A stretch of DNA of 15,117 nucleotides from Candidatus Krumholzibacteriota bacterium (GCA_030630165.1 DAOVNN010000021.1:1-15117); one strand, 5' to 3'; shown: positions 1 to 8,566, numbered from the stretch's first letter. Numbers and translations: made by a program. Notes: generated by a model not told the origin, from the sequence alone.

Positions 1-325
1 ACCAGACTTCAGGCAGGCCGCCTTCGATCGGTACTCTGCGGCTGCTGAGCACCTGAAGCCTGATTCCACGATCAGCTGGCACTTCTATCAGAAATCTCTT
101 AACTGGCAGCACGGGCAGGCCCGGTATCCTCTCCAGTGTGAATCCGGGTATGCGGACGATCGCGCCTCCGCCTTCCTCCCCGCCCGCGGGCATAATGACG
201 GGACTGCCCGAGGTGAATTCGACTGTGATACCGGCATCATCTTCGGAGACTATGCGCCAGTTTCCAGCCCCGGCCGCCGCCGGAACGAACATTGCGATCA
301 GAAACAGTATCGATAGTCTCTTCAC
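1..325 (-). CDS. Secreted gingipain (C25) propeptide-like protein, N-terminal part only
   Basis: The frame is open from a GTG at 325-323 to the window edge, so only the first 108 residues are visible. A strong ribosome site (AGGAGG, 5 nt upstream) supports this start. The protein begins VKRLSILFLIAMFVPAAAGA, a clear signal peptide. It continues with beta-rich sequence containing IPGFTLERIPGLPVLPVKRF and later EGGLPEVW. A 'P-G-x-P-x-L-P-V' stretch soon after the signal peptide is typical of the propeptide domain in front of gingipain-type C25 peptidases and related secreted proteins in the FCB group. The catalytic domain, if present, lies outside the window. The GTG overlaps the TGA of the preceding gene by 4 nt (GTGA), so translation is probably coupled. 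The signal peptide and start are solid; the C25 assignment is by pattern only. Confidence 0.6.
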   Translation of the reverse strand, partial: MKRLSILFLIAMFVPAAAGAGNWRIVSEDDAGITVEFTSGSPVIMPAGGEEGGGAIVRIPGFTLERIPGLPVLPVKRFLIEVPADRGIRLQVLSSRRVPIEGGLPEVW

Positions 326-732
326 CCGTTCCTCCTGATCATCCACACTATTACGACAGTTGTAAAGACGACCTGCAGGACGACGCTCCACACGCCGGTC
401 TCACGTCCGTGCCTGATAAAACCCTTCCTGTGCCCCGGGAATATCATCTGATCGCGGCGGATCGTTCCCGTCTTCTGGAGCAGGTTCTCCAGGTCGGGCA
501 GGACTGCGAAGAGCCCGGCCAGCACAATGGCCCAGCTGTACGCACCGCCGGCGAACAGAGCGATCATCGCGACGACCCAGAGCACGATCTCGATCCGGTA
601 GTCCTCGAAGTCCTTGTGAGGGATCATATCGAGCAGCAGATGGCTGCCGAGTCCGATAAACGGAGCCGCGAACGGATTCGGTATCAGCGATCCGGCCAGC
701 GCTCCAGCGGCAAAATGAGTGAACACGCTCAC
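322..732 (-). CDS. Small polytopic membrane protein, YdjM/metal-dependent-hydrolase-like
   Basis: A 136-aa protein starting at GTG 732, chosen because GGAGG lies 8 nt upstream. The frame stays open further upstream, but that extension would overlap the Trm112-like gene. The sequence starts VSVFTHFAAGALAG and contains GSHLLLDMIPHKD (about residues 29-41), then hydrophobic segments (about 47-77), a PDLEN motif, and a final hydrophobic helix near the C terminus (SVVLQVVFTTVVIVWMI). The early His, the H-x3-D-x2-P-H motif and the later PD inside a small membrane protein resemble the YdjM family of inner-membrane proteins annotated as metal-dependent hydrolases. The substrate is unknown. The stop overlaps the GTG start of the downstream secreted protein. 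The family match is by motif only. Confidence 0.65.
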   Translation of the reverse strand: MSVFTHFAAGALAGSLIPNPFAAPFIGLGSHLLLDMIPHKDFEDYRIEIVLWVVAMIALFAGGAYSWAIVLAGLFAVLPDLENLLQKTGTIRRDQMIFPGHRKGFIRHGRETGVWSVVLQVVFTTVVIVWMIRRNG

Positions 733-755
733 GGACTGTGCCTCCGTGGGGGAAA

Positions 756-926
756 TCAGTCTTCGATAGATACCGCGCGCTCGACGAGCATTATGGGAAT
801 ATCCTCTTCGATGGGATATCTCACCACGCAGTTCTCGCAGATCAGCCACGAGCCGTCCTCGCTGAGGACGACCTTCTCCTTGCAACGGGGACAAGCAAGA
901 ATATCGAGCAGATCCTGTCTGACCAT
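756..926 (-). CDS. Trm112-like / UPF0434 (YcaR-type) small zinc-binding protein
   Basis: A 56-aa protein. It begins MVRQDLLDILACPRCKEKV, has a second Cys pair in LICENC, and ends YPIEEDIPIMLVERAVSIED. The layout 'LLDILACPxCK ... C-x2-C ... YPIxxxIPxML' is the signature of the Trm112/UPF0434 family. Cys12, Cys15, Cys30 and Cys33 can form a zinc ribbon. In eukaryotes and archaea Trm112 activates methyltransferases; the bacterial short form has no firmly established role. The start ATG at 926 has AGGGG about 9 nt upstream. It follows accA after a 142-nt gap and precedes the YdjM-like gene by 23 nt, so it is probably cotranscribed with the latter. Confidence 0.85.
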   Translation of the reverse strand: MVRQDLLDILACPRCKEKVVLSEDGSWLICENCVVRYPIEEDIPIMLVERAVSIED

Positions 927-1068
927 CGTTCTTTTCCCCTCAAAGAAAAATCCCTGACAAAGACGGAAATATCCAACTTCCCTTCAGGGACCTGCAGCAC
1001 AGAAGCAATATTTCAGCGGGGACCGGTGCTCCCCGCTCCTCAAGCTGGCTGTATAATTATATGAAATA
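927..1068. other. Intergenic region with a GC-rich hairpin between accA and the Trm112-like gene
   Basis: This 142-nt gap is the longest in the minus-strand core cluster. It contains an inverted repeat at 1015-1037 (AGCGGGGA / TCCCCGCT, 8-bp stem, 7-nt loop) and a smaller one, TCCCTTCAGGGA, about 30 nt nearer the Trm112-like gene. Neither is followed by a T-run on the minus strand, so a simple intrinsic terminator is not supported. An attenuator, an RNA-processing site or a stable 3' end for the accA message are possible. No convincing -35/-10 pair was seen. Confidence 0.4.
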
Positions 1069-2067
1069 TCAGGCCTTCAGGTCAAGTCGATAATCTATAA
1101 AGGGTATTATCCCTCGCTCCTCGAAAGCCCCCATTTCGGAGCATTTACGCCTCCGCCGCTCCAGAAGAAGATCGGCCTGGATGCCCTCGATCATCTCCAG
1201 CTCGGCCAGAACCTCGCTCTGGATCCGTCCGGCCGTCCCTTCGGGGTCCCTGTGGGCCGCTCCCTTCGATTCCTCGATTATCCTGTCGATCACCTTCAGC
1301 TTGAGACAGTCCCGGGCTGTGAGCCGCAGGGCCTCCGCGGCATCGGGTGCCTTTTCCCTGCTCTTCCACAGTATCGCCGCGCATCCTTCGGGTGATATGA
1401 CTGAATATATCGAATGCTCCAGCATCAGCACGCTGTCCCCGATGGCGAGCGCCAGGGCTCCTCCGCTCCCCCCTTCGCCGATTATCACGACGACTATGGG
1501 GGTGTCTATATCAAATACCTGCTGCAGATTATCGGCGATCGCCCTCGGCTGGCCCCTCTCCTCGGCCTCAACGCCGGGATAGGCTCCGGGGGTATCGACG
1601 ATCGAGAGTATCGGCATCCCGAACTTCTCGGCAGTCTTCATCAGGCGAAGCGCCTTCCGGAATCCCTCGGGGCTGGCCATTCCGAAGTTGCGCGTGATCT
1701 TTTCCCTCGTATTGCGGCCCTTCTCGTGCGCGACGATCATGACCTTGCGGCCGCCTATCACTGCGATCCCGCCGACCACGGCCGGATCGTCCCTGAAGAG
1801 ACGGTCGCCGTGGAGTTCCTCGAACTCATCGCATATCATCCTGATGTAATCGATCGCGGTCGGTCTCATCGGGTGCCTGGCAAGCTGGACCTGCTCCCAT
1901 GCGGTAAGCCCGCTGTAGACCTTTCTCTCGAGATCTGAAAGACGCTGATCGAGACCGGCTATCTCTCCGGCCGAGCTCTTTCCTTCCTTCTTCAGCCGAT
2001 CGATCCTGTCCTGGAGCTCGTAGATCGGTCTCTCGAATTCGAGGATCCTCGGGTCGCGCTGTTCCAT
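1069..2067 (-). CDS. accA: Acetyl-CoA carboxylase carboxyltransferase subunit alpha
   Basis: A 332-aa protein, close to the family's usual 315-330. With AccD it forms the carboxyltransferase that moves the carboxyl group from carboxybiotin to acetyl-CoA, giving malonyl-CoA for fatty-acid synthesis in the cytoplasm. The N-terminal helical region (LEFERPIYELQDRIDRLKKE) is typical of AccA. The crotonase-fold core follows: VAHEKGRNTREKITRNFGMA (about 113-131), DTPGAYPGVEAEERGQ (158-173), the oxyanion-hole glycines GEGGSGGALALAIGD (197-211) and SVISPEGCA (222-230). No accD is in the window, so the partner is encoded elsewhere. The start ATG at 2067 lies 14 nt after the stop of the beta-barrel gene, with only a weak ribosome site, suggesting dependence on upstream translation. 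Nothing appears broken. Confidence 0.97.
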   Translation of the reverse strand: MEQRDPRILEFERPIYELQDRIDRLKKEGKSSAGEIAGLDQRLSDLERKVYSGLTAWEQVQLARHPMRPTAIDYIRMICDEFEELHGDRLFRDDPAVVGGIAVIGGRKVMIVAHEKGRNTREKITRNFGMASPEGFRKALRLMKTAEKFGMPILSIVDTPGAYPGVEAEERGQPRAIADNLQQVFDIDTPIVVVIIGEGGSGGALALAIGDSVLMLEHSIYSVISPEGCAAILWKSREKAPDAAEALRLTARDCLKLKVIDRIIEESKGAAHRDPEGTAGRIQSEVLAELEMIEGIQADLLLERRRRKCSEMGAFEERGIIPFIDYRLDLKA

Positions 2068-2081
2068 TCGATCACATCTTT

Positions 2082-2855
2082 CTAGAACCAGTTTATATAG
2101 ACGATCTCCAGCGAACGGGCCACGCCGCTCTCCGGAATGTAATTACCGAGAAGGTCCTTGAACAGGAGCCGCATTCTGAGATTTTCCCCGTAGTCGACCC
2201 TTATCCCGCAGTCGAGATAACCCCTGCCTTTGGTCAGCGTTGTCGGAACGTCCGAATCGTCGTCGTCGAAACATGCGTCGTAATCAAGGAGCAGCGTCAG
2301 CCCGGGGATGATCGTAAAAGATGTGCCTGCGTAGAGGTCGATGCTGTTCTCGTCCCGGTTCTCGAAGGAGTAGTTGATGCCTCCGTGCAGCCCGATGTTG
2401 ATCCGGGCGTCGAAGTTCCTGCTCACCACGGCGTATGCTCCGAGTGATTTGCGCTCGTATCTTTCAGCATCGTCGATGTAGCGTCCCTCTCCCTGCGTGT
2501 CGATCCCGATGGCGAATGCGGGCCCGGCGAGCCCCTCTTCGATCACACGGAGCCTGAGCAGGAACCCGGGCAGGTTGTTCGCCTCGATCTTTCCCCGGCC
2601 TATGAAGTTCTGGAGACCGAATGACATGCCGACCATGAGCCTGTCGTGGAACCCGACCGCCATGCCGAAGAGAAGGTCGTTGCCCGGACCGATCCTGCCC
2701 TCGAACAGATACGCTCCGTGCCCGATCAGACCCGCCGTCGGCGTGGAAACCACCTTCAGATCCTCGAGCAGCTGCGCATCCGCGCCGCTCGCGGCCAGAA
2801 TCGCCGCCGCGATGACCGCGGCAGACAGGATGATCCGTCTACGAGACTTCCACAT
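2082..2855 (-). CDS. Exported protein, probable outer-membrane beta-barrel, unknown function
   Basis: A 257-aa protein with a clear signal peptide (MWKSRRRIILSAAVIAAAIL..., likely cut after ADA before Q28). The mature part is rich in alternating Gly/aromatic strands (LLFGMAVGFHDRLMVGMSFG, GAYAVVSRNFDARINIGLHG, NYSFENRDENSIDLYAGTSF). It ends VYINWF with a terminal Phe, the classic outer-membrane barrel insertion signature. An acidic turn (CFDDDDSD) may be a surface or periplasmic loop. The ATG lies inside the last codons of dnaE, overlapping by 17 nt in another frame, and the stop is 14 nt from accA. It is therefore almost certainly translated from the same message. I do not recognise a named family. 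The barrel prediction rests on strand pattern, signal peptide and terminal Phe. Confidence 0.8.
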   Translation of the reverse strand: MWKSRRRIILSAAVIAAAILAASGADAQLLEDLKVVSTPTAGLIGHGAYLFEGRIGPGNDLLFGMAVGFHDRLMVGMSFGLQNFIGRGKIEANNLPGFLLRLRVIEEGLAGPAFAIGIDTQGEGRYIDDAERYERKSLGAYAVVSRNFDARINIGLHGGINYSFENRDENSIDLYAGTSFTIIPGLTLLLDYDACFDDDDSDVPTTLTKGRGYLDCGIRVDYGENLRMRLLFKDLLGNYIPESGVARSLEIVYINWF

Positions 2856-5800
2856 GTTCCACCCCCGATATTTTCTTCAGTTCATCTATCAGCTCGAGGC
2901 CCGGGGAGACTCCCATCGCTCTCGGCCTGACCTTCCTCTCGCCGTCTCCGTTGAGCTTCACATGAAGCACCACGGACTTCTCACCCGAAAACCGTGATAT
3001 TGTCTCTCTCATGATCTCGAGCTCGGTGTCGCCGAGCTTGTCGCCCTCGACCCTCAGATGCACCGCGCGGGTCAGGTACCTGAGCGCCTCGTCTATTGTG
3101 TAAACCTTGTCGGCTATGACCTTCGTGTCGCTTCCTTCCCTGATAGTGATCTTCCCGGGAATGACGACGAGGTTGTCCTTCTCGAGCCTCTCCCTGCTAG
3201 TCCTGAACGAGCTGGCGAAGACGATCACCTCGTAAGAGCCGTTGAAATCTTCCAGAGTGACGAACGCCATCTGCTGACCCTTCCGGTCGTTGATCACCCT
3301 CTGGTCGACCACCATGCCGGCGAGGACCACCTGCTCCCGGTCCTTCTTCTCCGGCAGCGTCGTACTGTCGACCGACAGGATCGGCCCGAGGAGATCGCGG
3401 TACCTGTCGAGGGGATGCCCGGAGAAGTAGAATCCGAGGGATTCCTTCTCCCTGTGGAGCCGTTCGCTCTCGTCCCACGGGGAAACGTTGTCGAGAGGCA
3501 CAGTCTCGATATCGGATGTGCCTTCTCCAAAGCCCAGCAGTCCCTGCCCCTTGTCCCTCGCCGCCTGCCTCCGCTGCGCGCCGGTGATAACGCGGTCGAG
3601 CGAAGCCGTCTTCTGCGCCCTCGTGCCTGGCAGGGAGTCCATCGCCCCGCCCTGAATAAGCGCCTCGATGACGCGCCGGTTGACCTGCTTCAGATCTATA
3701 CGGTCGCAGAGATCGGAAAAGTCGCCGAAGGGTCCGTTCTTTTTCCTCTCCTCGACGATGCCGCGGATCGCCTTCTCCCCCGCGTTCTTTATCGCGGCGA
3801 GACCGTACGTTATCGCGCCGCCGGCCAGCCCGAAGCCGGTGCCGCCCGAATTGACGTCGGGAGGATCGACCACGAGGCCGAGGCTCCTGCATTCGTCAAG
3901 GAGGATGACCAGCCTGTCGGTATTACCCATGTCGCTCGTCATCGCCGCCGCCATAAAGGCTTCGGTATGATGCGTCTTGAGGTAGGCCGTCTGCATCGAG
4001 ACCATCGCATATGCTGCCGAGTGGGACTTGTTGAATCCGTACCCGGCAAAATGAGCCATAAGTTCGAATACCTTTTTCGCCGTCTTCTGTGGTATGCCGC
4101 GCTCGACCGATCCTGAGATGAAGGCCTTGCGCTGCTTCTCCATCTCCTTGACCTTTTTCTTTCCCATCGCGCGCCGCAGGATGTCGGCCTGTCCGAGTGT
4201 GAAGCCGGCCATGTCGCTCGCGATGCGCATGACCTGCTCCTGGTAGAGGATCACGCCGTACGTTTCCTCGAGGATCGGTTCGAGAAGCTTGTGGTCGTAC
4301 CTGATCTTCTTGCGACCGTGCTTGCGCTCTATGAAGTCGGTCACCATCCCGCTGCCAAGAGGGCCGGGCCTGTACAAGGCGTTGACGGCTGTGATGTCGC
4401 CGAAGACGGTCGGCTCGATCCTGCGCAGGAGATCGCGCATCCCGGAGGACTCGAGCTGGAACAGGGCAACCGTCTGCCCCTTCTTCAGAAGCTCGAAGGT
4501 ATCGGGGTCGTCGAGCGGCAGCTCGTCGATATCCAGTTCGATCCCCTCGTGTTTCTTTATCAGGGCGATCGTGTTCTCGAGATGCGAGAGGGTCTTCAGC
4601 CCGAGGATGTCGATCTTCAGCAGCCCGATGCTCTCGAGGATCTTCATCTCGTACTGCGTTGTGACCTCACCCTTGCTCGAACGGTAAAGGGGCACATGTT
4701 CGACGAGCGCCGTCGGAGTGATCACGAGACCGGCGGCGTGTGTCGACGCGTGGCGGGCCAGTCCCTCGAGACGGAGCGAAAGGTCGAGAAGCCTCTTTAT
4801 CTGCGGTTCCTTTTTGTATTTTTCCTTTATCTCCGGCACATCCTTGATCGCGTCCGTCAGTGTCGTTCCCGGTACCGGCGGGATCAGCTTGGCGAGCTTG
4901 TCGACCTCGCCGTACGGTATCTTCAGGACCCTGCCGACATCCCTTACCGCGGCCCTCGCGGCCATCCTCCCGAAAGTGATTATCTGGCAGACATTCTCCT
5001 TGCCGTACTTCTCCACGACATGGTCTATGACTTCCTGACGCTTCTCGTCGCAGAAGTCTATATCTATATCCGGCATGGAAATACGCTCTGGATTTAAGAA
5101 CCTTTCGAACAGGAGGCCGTTCTCCAGCGGGTTGATGTTCGTAATGCCCAGGGCGAAGCAGACGAGGCTCCCTGCTGCCGAGCCCCTTCCCGGCCCGACC
5201 GGGATATTCATCTCCTTGGCGGCATGCACGATGTCCCAGACGATGAGGAAGTAACCGGCGAAGTCCATCTTGTTGATCACGTCGAGCTCGTACCTGATCC
5301 TCTCCCGGACCTCTTCGGTCACCTCGGGGAGACGGTCGGGCAGGTACCCGTCGACGAGGTGCTCGAGGTATTCCCCGGGGCTCTTGTACGGCTCGGGGAT
5401 CGGGAACACGGGAAGCTGCGTCCCGCGATCTGTCAGCTCGAAGCCGCACTTCGTTGCAATCTCGAGTGTGTTCGACAGCGCATCGGGATATTCGGCAAAC
5501 AGCTTCTGCATCTCTTCGGGTGACTTGAAATATGTTTCGGGATGCGAGCGCATCCCCCTGGCCGGATCCTCGAGGTCCTTGCCTGTCTGAAGGCAGAGCA
5601 GGACGTCGTGCGCCTCGTGGTCGTCCGCTCTGCAGAAGTGGCAGTCGTTCGTAGCGACGATCGGAAGTTCGAGCTCCCGGGCAAGCGCGACAAGCTGAGG
5701 GATAAGCTCGATCTCCTCGGGAATGCCGTGGTTCTGAAGCTCTATGTAGAAATCGCCCGGCGCGAAGATCGAGGCCATCCTTCTTGCCAGCCCCACCGCT

Positions 5801-6270
5801 TCCTCCCTGCGGCCGTCCCTGAGAAGCCTCGGGATCGACCCCTGCAGGCAGGCGGAAAGTCCGATAAGGCCCTCCGACCTTTCTTCGAGGAGCTCAAGAT
5901 CTATCCTCGGTTTATAATAGAAGCCTTCGGTGTATGCTATCGACGAGAGCTTGAGCAGGTTCCGGTAGCCTGTCTCGTTCTTCGCCAGCAGGACGAGGTG
6001 CTCGTTTCTCGCCTGTCCCCTGGCCGCCGTCTTCTGCGTGTGGCCGCCCCTTGCGACATAGGCCTCCATGCCGATGATCGGCTTGATCCCCGCCGCCTTC
6101 GCCTCGCGGAAAAAGGGTATCGCGCCGAAGAGATTACCGTGGTCGGTCAGTGCTACCGCGCCCATTCCCATATCCACGGCGGTGGACACGAGGTCCTTTA
6201 TACGGAGCGCACCGTCGAGCAGGCTGTACTCTGAATGGTTGTGAAGATGAATAAATCCTGCGCTGGCCAT
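2839..6270 (-). CDS. dnaE: DNA polymerase III subunit alpha (C-family replicative polymerase)
   Basis: A full-length 1143-aa protein (E. coli DnaE is 1160). It is the catalytic subunit of the replicative DNA polymerase. The PHP domain opens with HLHNHSEYSLLDG (8-20) and keeps LTDHGN (41-46), GMEAY (67-71) and ATNDCHF (206-212), so its metal ligands look intact, unlike E. coli. The polymerase core has GPGRGSAAGSL (359-369), the catalytic pair in PDIDIDF (D401, D403) and the third aspartate in LKIDILGLK (D554). FNKSHSAAYA (746-755) is the fingers signature. A helix-hairpin-helix region (about 820-880) is followed by QGLLGF (909-914) where the beta-clamp motif normally sits, then an OB fold (about 980-1060). 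The start ATG at 6270 is 22 nt after the M23 gene and has purine-rich GGAGGTAGAGG upstream. Confidence 0.98.
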   Translation of the reverse strand: MASAGFIHLHNHSEYSLLDGALRIKDLVSTAVDMGMGAVALTDHGNLFGAIPFFREAKAAGIKPIIGMEAYVARGGHTQKTAARGQARNEHLVLLAKNETGYRNLLKLSSIAYTEGFYYKPRIDLELLEERSEGLIGLSACLQGSIPRLLRDGRREEAVGLARRMASIFAPGDFYIELQNHGIPEEIELIPQLVALARELELPIVATNDCHFCRADDHEAHDVLLCLQTGKDLEDPARGMRSHPETYFKSPEEMQKLFAEYPDALSNTLEIATKCGFELTDRGTQLPVFPIPEPYKSPGEYLEHLVDGYLPDRLPEVTEEVRERIRYELDVINKMDFAGYFLIVWDIVHAAKEMNIPVGPGRGSAAGSLVCFALGITNINPLENGLLFERFLNPERISMPDIDIDFCDEKRQEVIDHVVEKYGKENVCQIITFGRMAARAAVRDVGRVLKIPYGEVDKLAKLIPPVPGTTLTDAIKDVPEIKEKYKKEPQIKRLLDLSLRLEGLARHASTHAAGLVITPTALVEHVPLYRSSKGEVTTQYEMKILESIGLLKIDILGLKTLSHLENTIALIKKHEGIELDIDELPLDDPDTFELLKKGQTVALFQLESSGMRDLLRRIEPTVFGDITAVNALYRPGPLGSGMVTDFIERKHGRKKIRYDHKLLEPILEETYGVILYQEQVMRIASDMAGFTLGQADILRRAMGKKKVKEMEKQRKAFISGSVERGIPQKTAKKVFELMAHFAGYGFNKSHSAAYAMVSMQTAYLKTHHTEAFMAAAMTSDMGNTDRLVILLDECRSLGLVVDPPDVNSGGTGFGLAGGAITYGLAAIKNAGEKAIRGIVEERKKNGPFGDFSDLCDRIDLKQVNRRVIEALIQGGAMDSLPGTRAQKTASLDRVITGAQRRQAARDKGQGLLGFGEGTSDIETVPLDNVSPWDESERLHREKESLGFYFSGHPLDRYRDLLGPILSVDSTTLPEKKDREQVVLAGMVVDQRVINDRKGQQMAFVTLEDFNGSYEVIVFASSFRTSRERLEKDNLVVIPGKITIREGSDTKVIADKVYTIDEALRYLTRAVHLRVEGDKLGDTELEIMRETISRFSGEKSVVLHVKLNGDGERKVRPRAMGVSPGLELIDELKKISGVEHVEVS

Positions 6271-6292
6271 TCTGCCTCTACCTCCCCGCCGC

Positions 6293-8557
6293 CTATTTTA
6301 ACATAAATCCGAATTCGCCTGCACTCCTGTTTCCGGCACGGTCACTGACCTCTACACTGAGGACCGTATGACCCGCGGGGAAAGTGGCCGGGACAGGGAT
6401 TATGAGCCGTTTTCTGAACGAGTCCCATTCGCAGACGACCCACTCACCCCCAAGCCGGGCCTCGGCTGCCCATGGATCGACGCCCGTTCCATCCTCGGTA
6501 ACGGGGACCGAACAGAAGTACGGCTTGAAGAAGCCGCTCCCCTCATGGCTCTTTTCGACCGCCACATGCTCGATCACCGGAGGGATCCCGTCGGTGAGAA
6601 AGATGTACGTCCCCGGCCTGCCGACCGATACGTACCCGCCATCCATCGCCGGGACGCCCACGCACCTCCAGCCCTTCTCTTTCTTCCACATGAAGAGCCC
6701 GGCCTTCGCGTCCGGCTCGCAGTGGAGCCGCATCGCTTTCGACAGATTCTCCCTGGGGAAATCGAGATCGAAGGGAACGCTGACCGGGACGAGTCCCGCT
6801 GGAACTGTCCCCCGCATCGGGACCTCGGTGATCCGCAGCGGCGTGATCCCGCGAAGTGACGGCGCCTCCATCCTCGCCTCTATCGAGTCGGAGAGTGTGA
6901 ACCGCGCGCTTCCGCCTGAGCGGAGCGTGAATATCCTCGAGGCCTTCGCGGCGAAGACTGGAAATCCCCTGTAATCCATACCCGACACGGTAAAGACCGT
7001 GAGGTCCCTGCTCAATTCCTCCATCCCGCCTGTAGCTACATACTCCGACGGAGCCGTCTGGTAGACGGTCAGCGGATTCTCCTTCCCCGCGGCTATACCG
7101 GGCAGCGAGGCGAGAACTGCGTCGGTCTTCACATGAAGGAACACGCCCTCCCCGGAGGTCCCGGCGCGGAGAGTCGCGAAGACCATGTCCCGCACCGACG
7201 AGACCTGAGGCGAGGCGAACCATCTGCTGACAGCGGCGCCCTCGTCGTCTATCGCGTCTATCCTGTAAACAGCTCCCGCGCGGTCGGTCACGTCCGCCCT
7301 GAAATACTCCCCCTCGCGCCTCGGCGAGAGCTCGCTCCAGGCTCTTCCCCCATCGAACGATTCGAAGAGCCCGACTGTCACATCGCCGCCATCCGGGTCA
7401 ACGGCCGCGAAGACGACCTCCGCTGCCGCTTCGAGCCTGTGCGCCGTCGTTATCTCGGGCATGTCGTGTATGGCGAAATGGAATATCGCGGTCGACGAGT
7501 TTCCCGCTGCATCCCTGACCGTCAGGAGACCGACATGAAGACCCTTCTGAAGCGCCATACCGGATTCTCTGAATCCGGTATGCACTACGCCGGGGCCGGA
7601 CCTGTCGGCCCTCGTCACGCCGCGGACAGGAAAGAGCCTCAGGTAGCGGCCCGCCGGACCCTCTCCCCTTACATCATACTCGGCCGATATCTCGCCCGAC
7701 TGGGAATATGAGAAGATCTCGTTTCTCACCGTATAGAGGGTCTGCCCGTCGATCGCCAGATCGATCGACACCGGCGCCATCCTGTACCTCCCGTACCCCT
7801 GCTCGTCCCAGGTGGAGATGGCGAACCCGAACTCCCCGTCGAGATGCAGGGTGTCGGGCATGATAAACCTCGTCGACCCCGACGCCCGAAAATAGCTCAC
7901 CGCGGGCAGGGGGCCATCCTCTGTGACGCTCCCTGCTCCGAGGGGGATGACCTCCAGGCCCGATACGATCGGCGGGGTCCTGTCGGGAATCTTGTAGATG
8001 TCGATGAGGGGATTTACCGGCCTCTCGGCCTCGTCGCGCAGCTCGAAATGGAGGTGCGGCGCACTTGTGCCGGTCTCGCCGGAAAAGGCCACCGTATCAC
8101 CGACATCGAATCTATATGAACCATCGGGCAGCCTGAAATCGCACCAGTTCGTCTCCCTGTGCACCCTGTAATGCCAGGCGAGGGAATCGATCGATCTGTT
8201 GAACTGGTCGAGATGGGCGTAGACCGCCGTACGACCGTCTGTGAGCTTGAGATAGAGCGCCTTCCCGTACCCGTAGGCGCCTGCCTTGACCCTGACCACC
8301 CGTCCCTCCGATACGGCGAGACACGGCAGGCCTATCGCCCCGTAGGAGCGAAGGTCTATACCGGCATGGTAATGCCCTTCCCTGTATTCGCTGAAACTCG
8401 AGCTGAGGCGCCTGTTGCCGTGCATCGGCCAGAGGTAGACCTCGCCCGAGGCGCCCCGGGGCATCGCGGGAAGCAGCAGTACCGCCAGAACGGCGACCGC
8501 GGATAGCCGTACAGACAGCCCTCCACGGAACGTATTCGAGGATCTTTTTAAAATCAT
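6293..8557 (-). CDS. Secreted M23 (LytM-type) metallopeptidase with a large C-terminal extension
   Basis: A 754-aa protein with an N-terminal signal region (hydrophobic about 16-32, possible cleavage after GASG near residue 38). The M23 domain (about 40-190) has the zinc motifs HYHAGIDLR (H64, D68), YAHL (H115) and SAPHLHFEL (H168, H170), so it should be catalytically competent. This fold normally cuts peptidoglycan cross-bridges or peptide stems. A roughly 25-residue insertion (SIDSLAWHYR..., about 122-146) sits between the two halves of the active site. Residues 190-754 are a long beta-rich region, with a near-terminal segment (DRAGNRSAGEFGFMLK) resembling Ig-like folds; its role is unknown. 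The ATG has only a weak ribosome site. The gene is the first of the minus-strand cluster and precedes dnaE by 22 nt. Confidence 0.9.
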   Translation of the reverse strand: MILKRSSNTFRGGLSVRLSAVAVLAVLLLPAMPRGASGEVYLWPMHGNRRLSSSFSEYREGHYHAGIDLRSYGAIGLPCLAVSEGRVVRVKAGAYGYGKALYLKLTDGRTAVYAHLDQFNRSIDSLAWHYRVHRETNWCDFRLPDGSYRFDVGDTVAFSGETGTSAPHLHFELRDEAERPVNPLIDIYKIPDRTPPIVSGLEVIPLGAGSVTEDGPLPAVSYFRASGSTRFIMPDTLHLDGEFGFAISTWDEQGYGRYRMAPVSIDLAIDGQTLYTVRNEIFSYSQSGEISAEYDVRGEGPAGRYLRLFPVRGVTRADRSGPGVVHTGFRESGMALQKGLHVGLLTVRDAAGNSSTAIFHFAIHDMPEITTAHRLEAAAEVVFAAVDPDGGDVTVGLFESFDGGRAWSELSPRREGEYFRADVTDRAGAVYRIDAIDDEGAAVSRWFASPQVSSVRDMVFATLRAGTSGEGVFLHVKTDAVLASLPGIAAGKENPLTVYQTAPSEYVATGGMEELSRDLTVFTVSGMDYRGFPVFAAKASRIFTLRSGGSARFTLSDSIEARMEAPSLRGITPLRITEVPMRGTVPAGLVPVSVPFDLDFPRENLSKAMRLHCEPDAKAGLFMWKKEKGWRCVGVPAMDGGYVSVGRPGTYIFLTDGIPPVIEHVAVEKSHEGSGFFKPYFCSVPVTEDGTGVDPWAAEARLGGEWVVCEWDSFRKRLIIPVPATFPAGHTVLSVEVSDRAGNRSAGEFGFMLK

Positions 8558-8566
8558 GTCCCGTGG

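Noticed and set aside
3058..4116. Long open frame on the plus strand inside dnaE
   Set aside because: It is antisense to an unambiguous dnaE; GC-rich codon bias leaves opposite frames open. No ribosome site and no recognisable domain.
4667..5449. 260-codon alternative minus-strand frame inside dnaE
   Set aside because: Arg/Pro/Gly-rich shadow of the dnaE frame; contains no protein-like motifs.
5542..6234. 230-codon plus-strand frame opposite the dnaE PHP region
   Set aside because: Shadow of a conserved coding region with no independent support.
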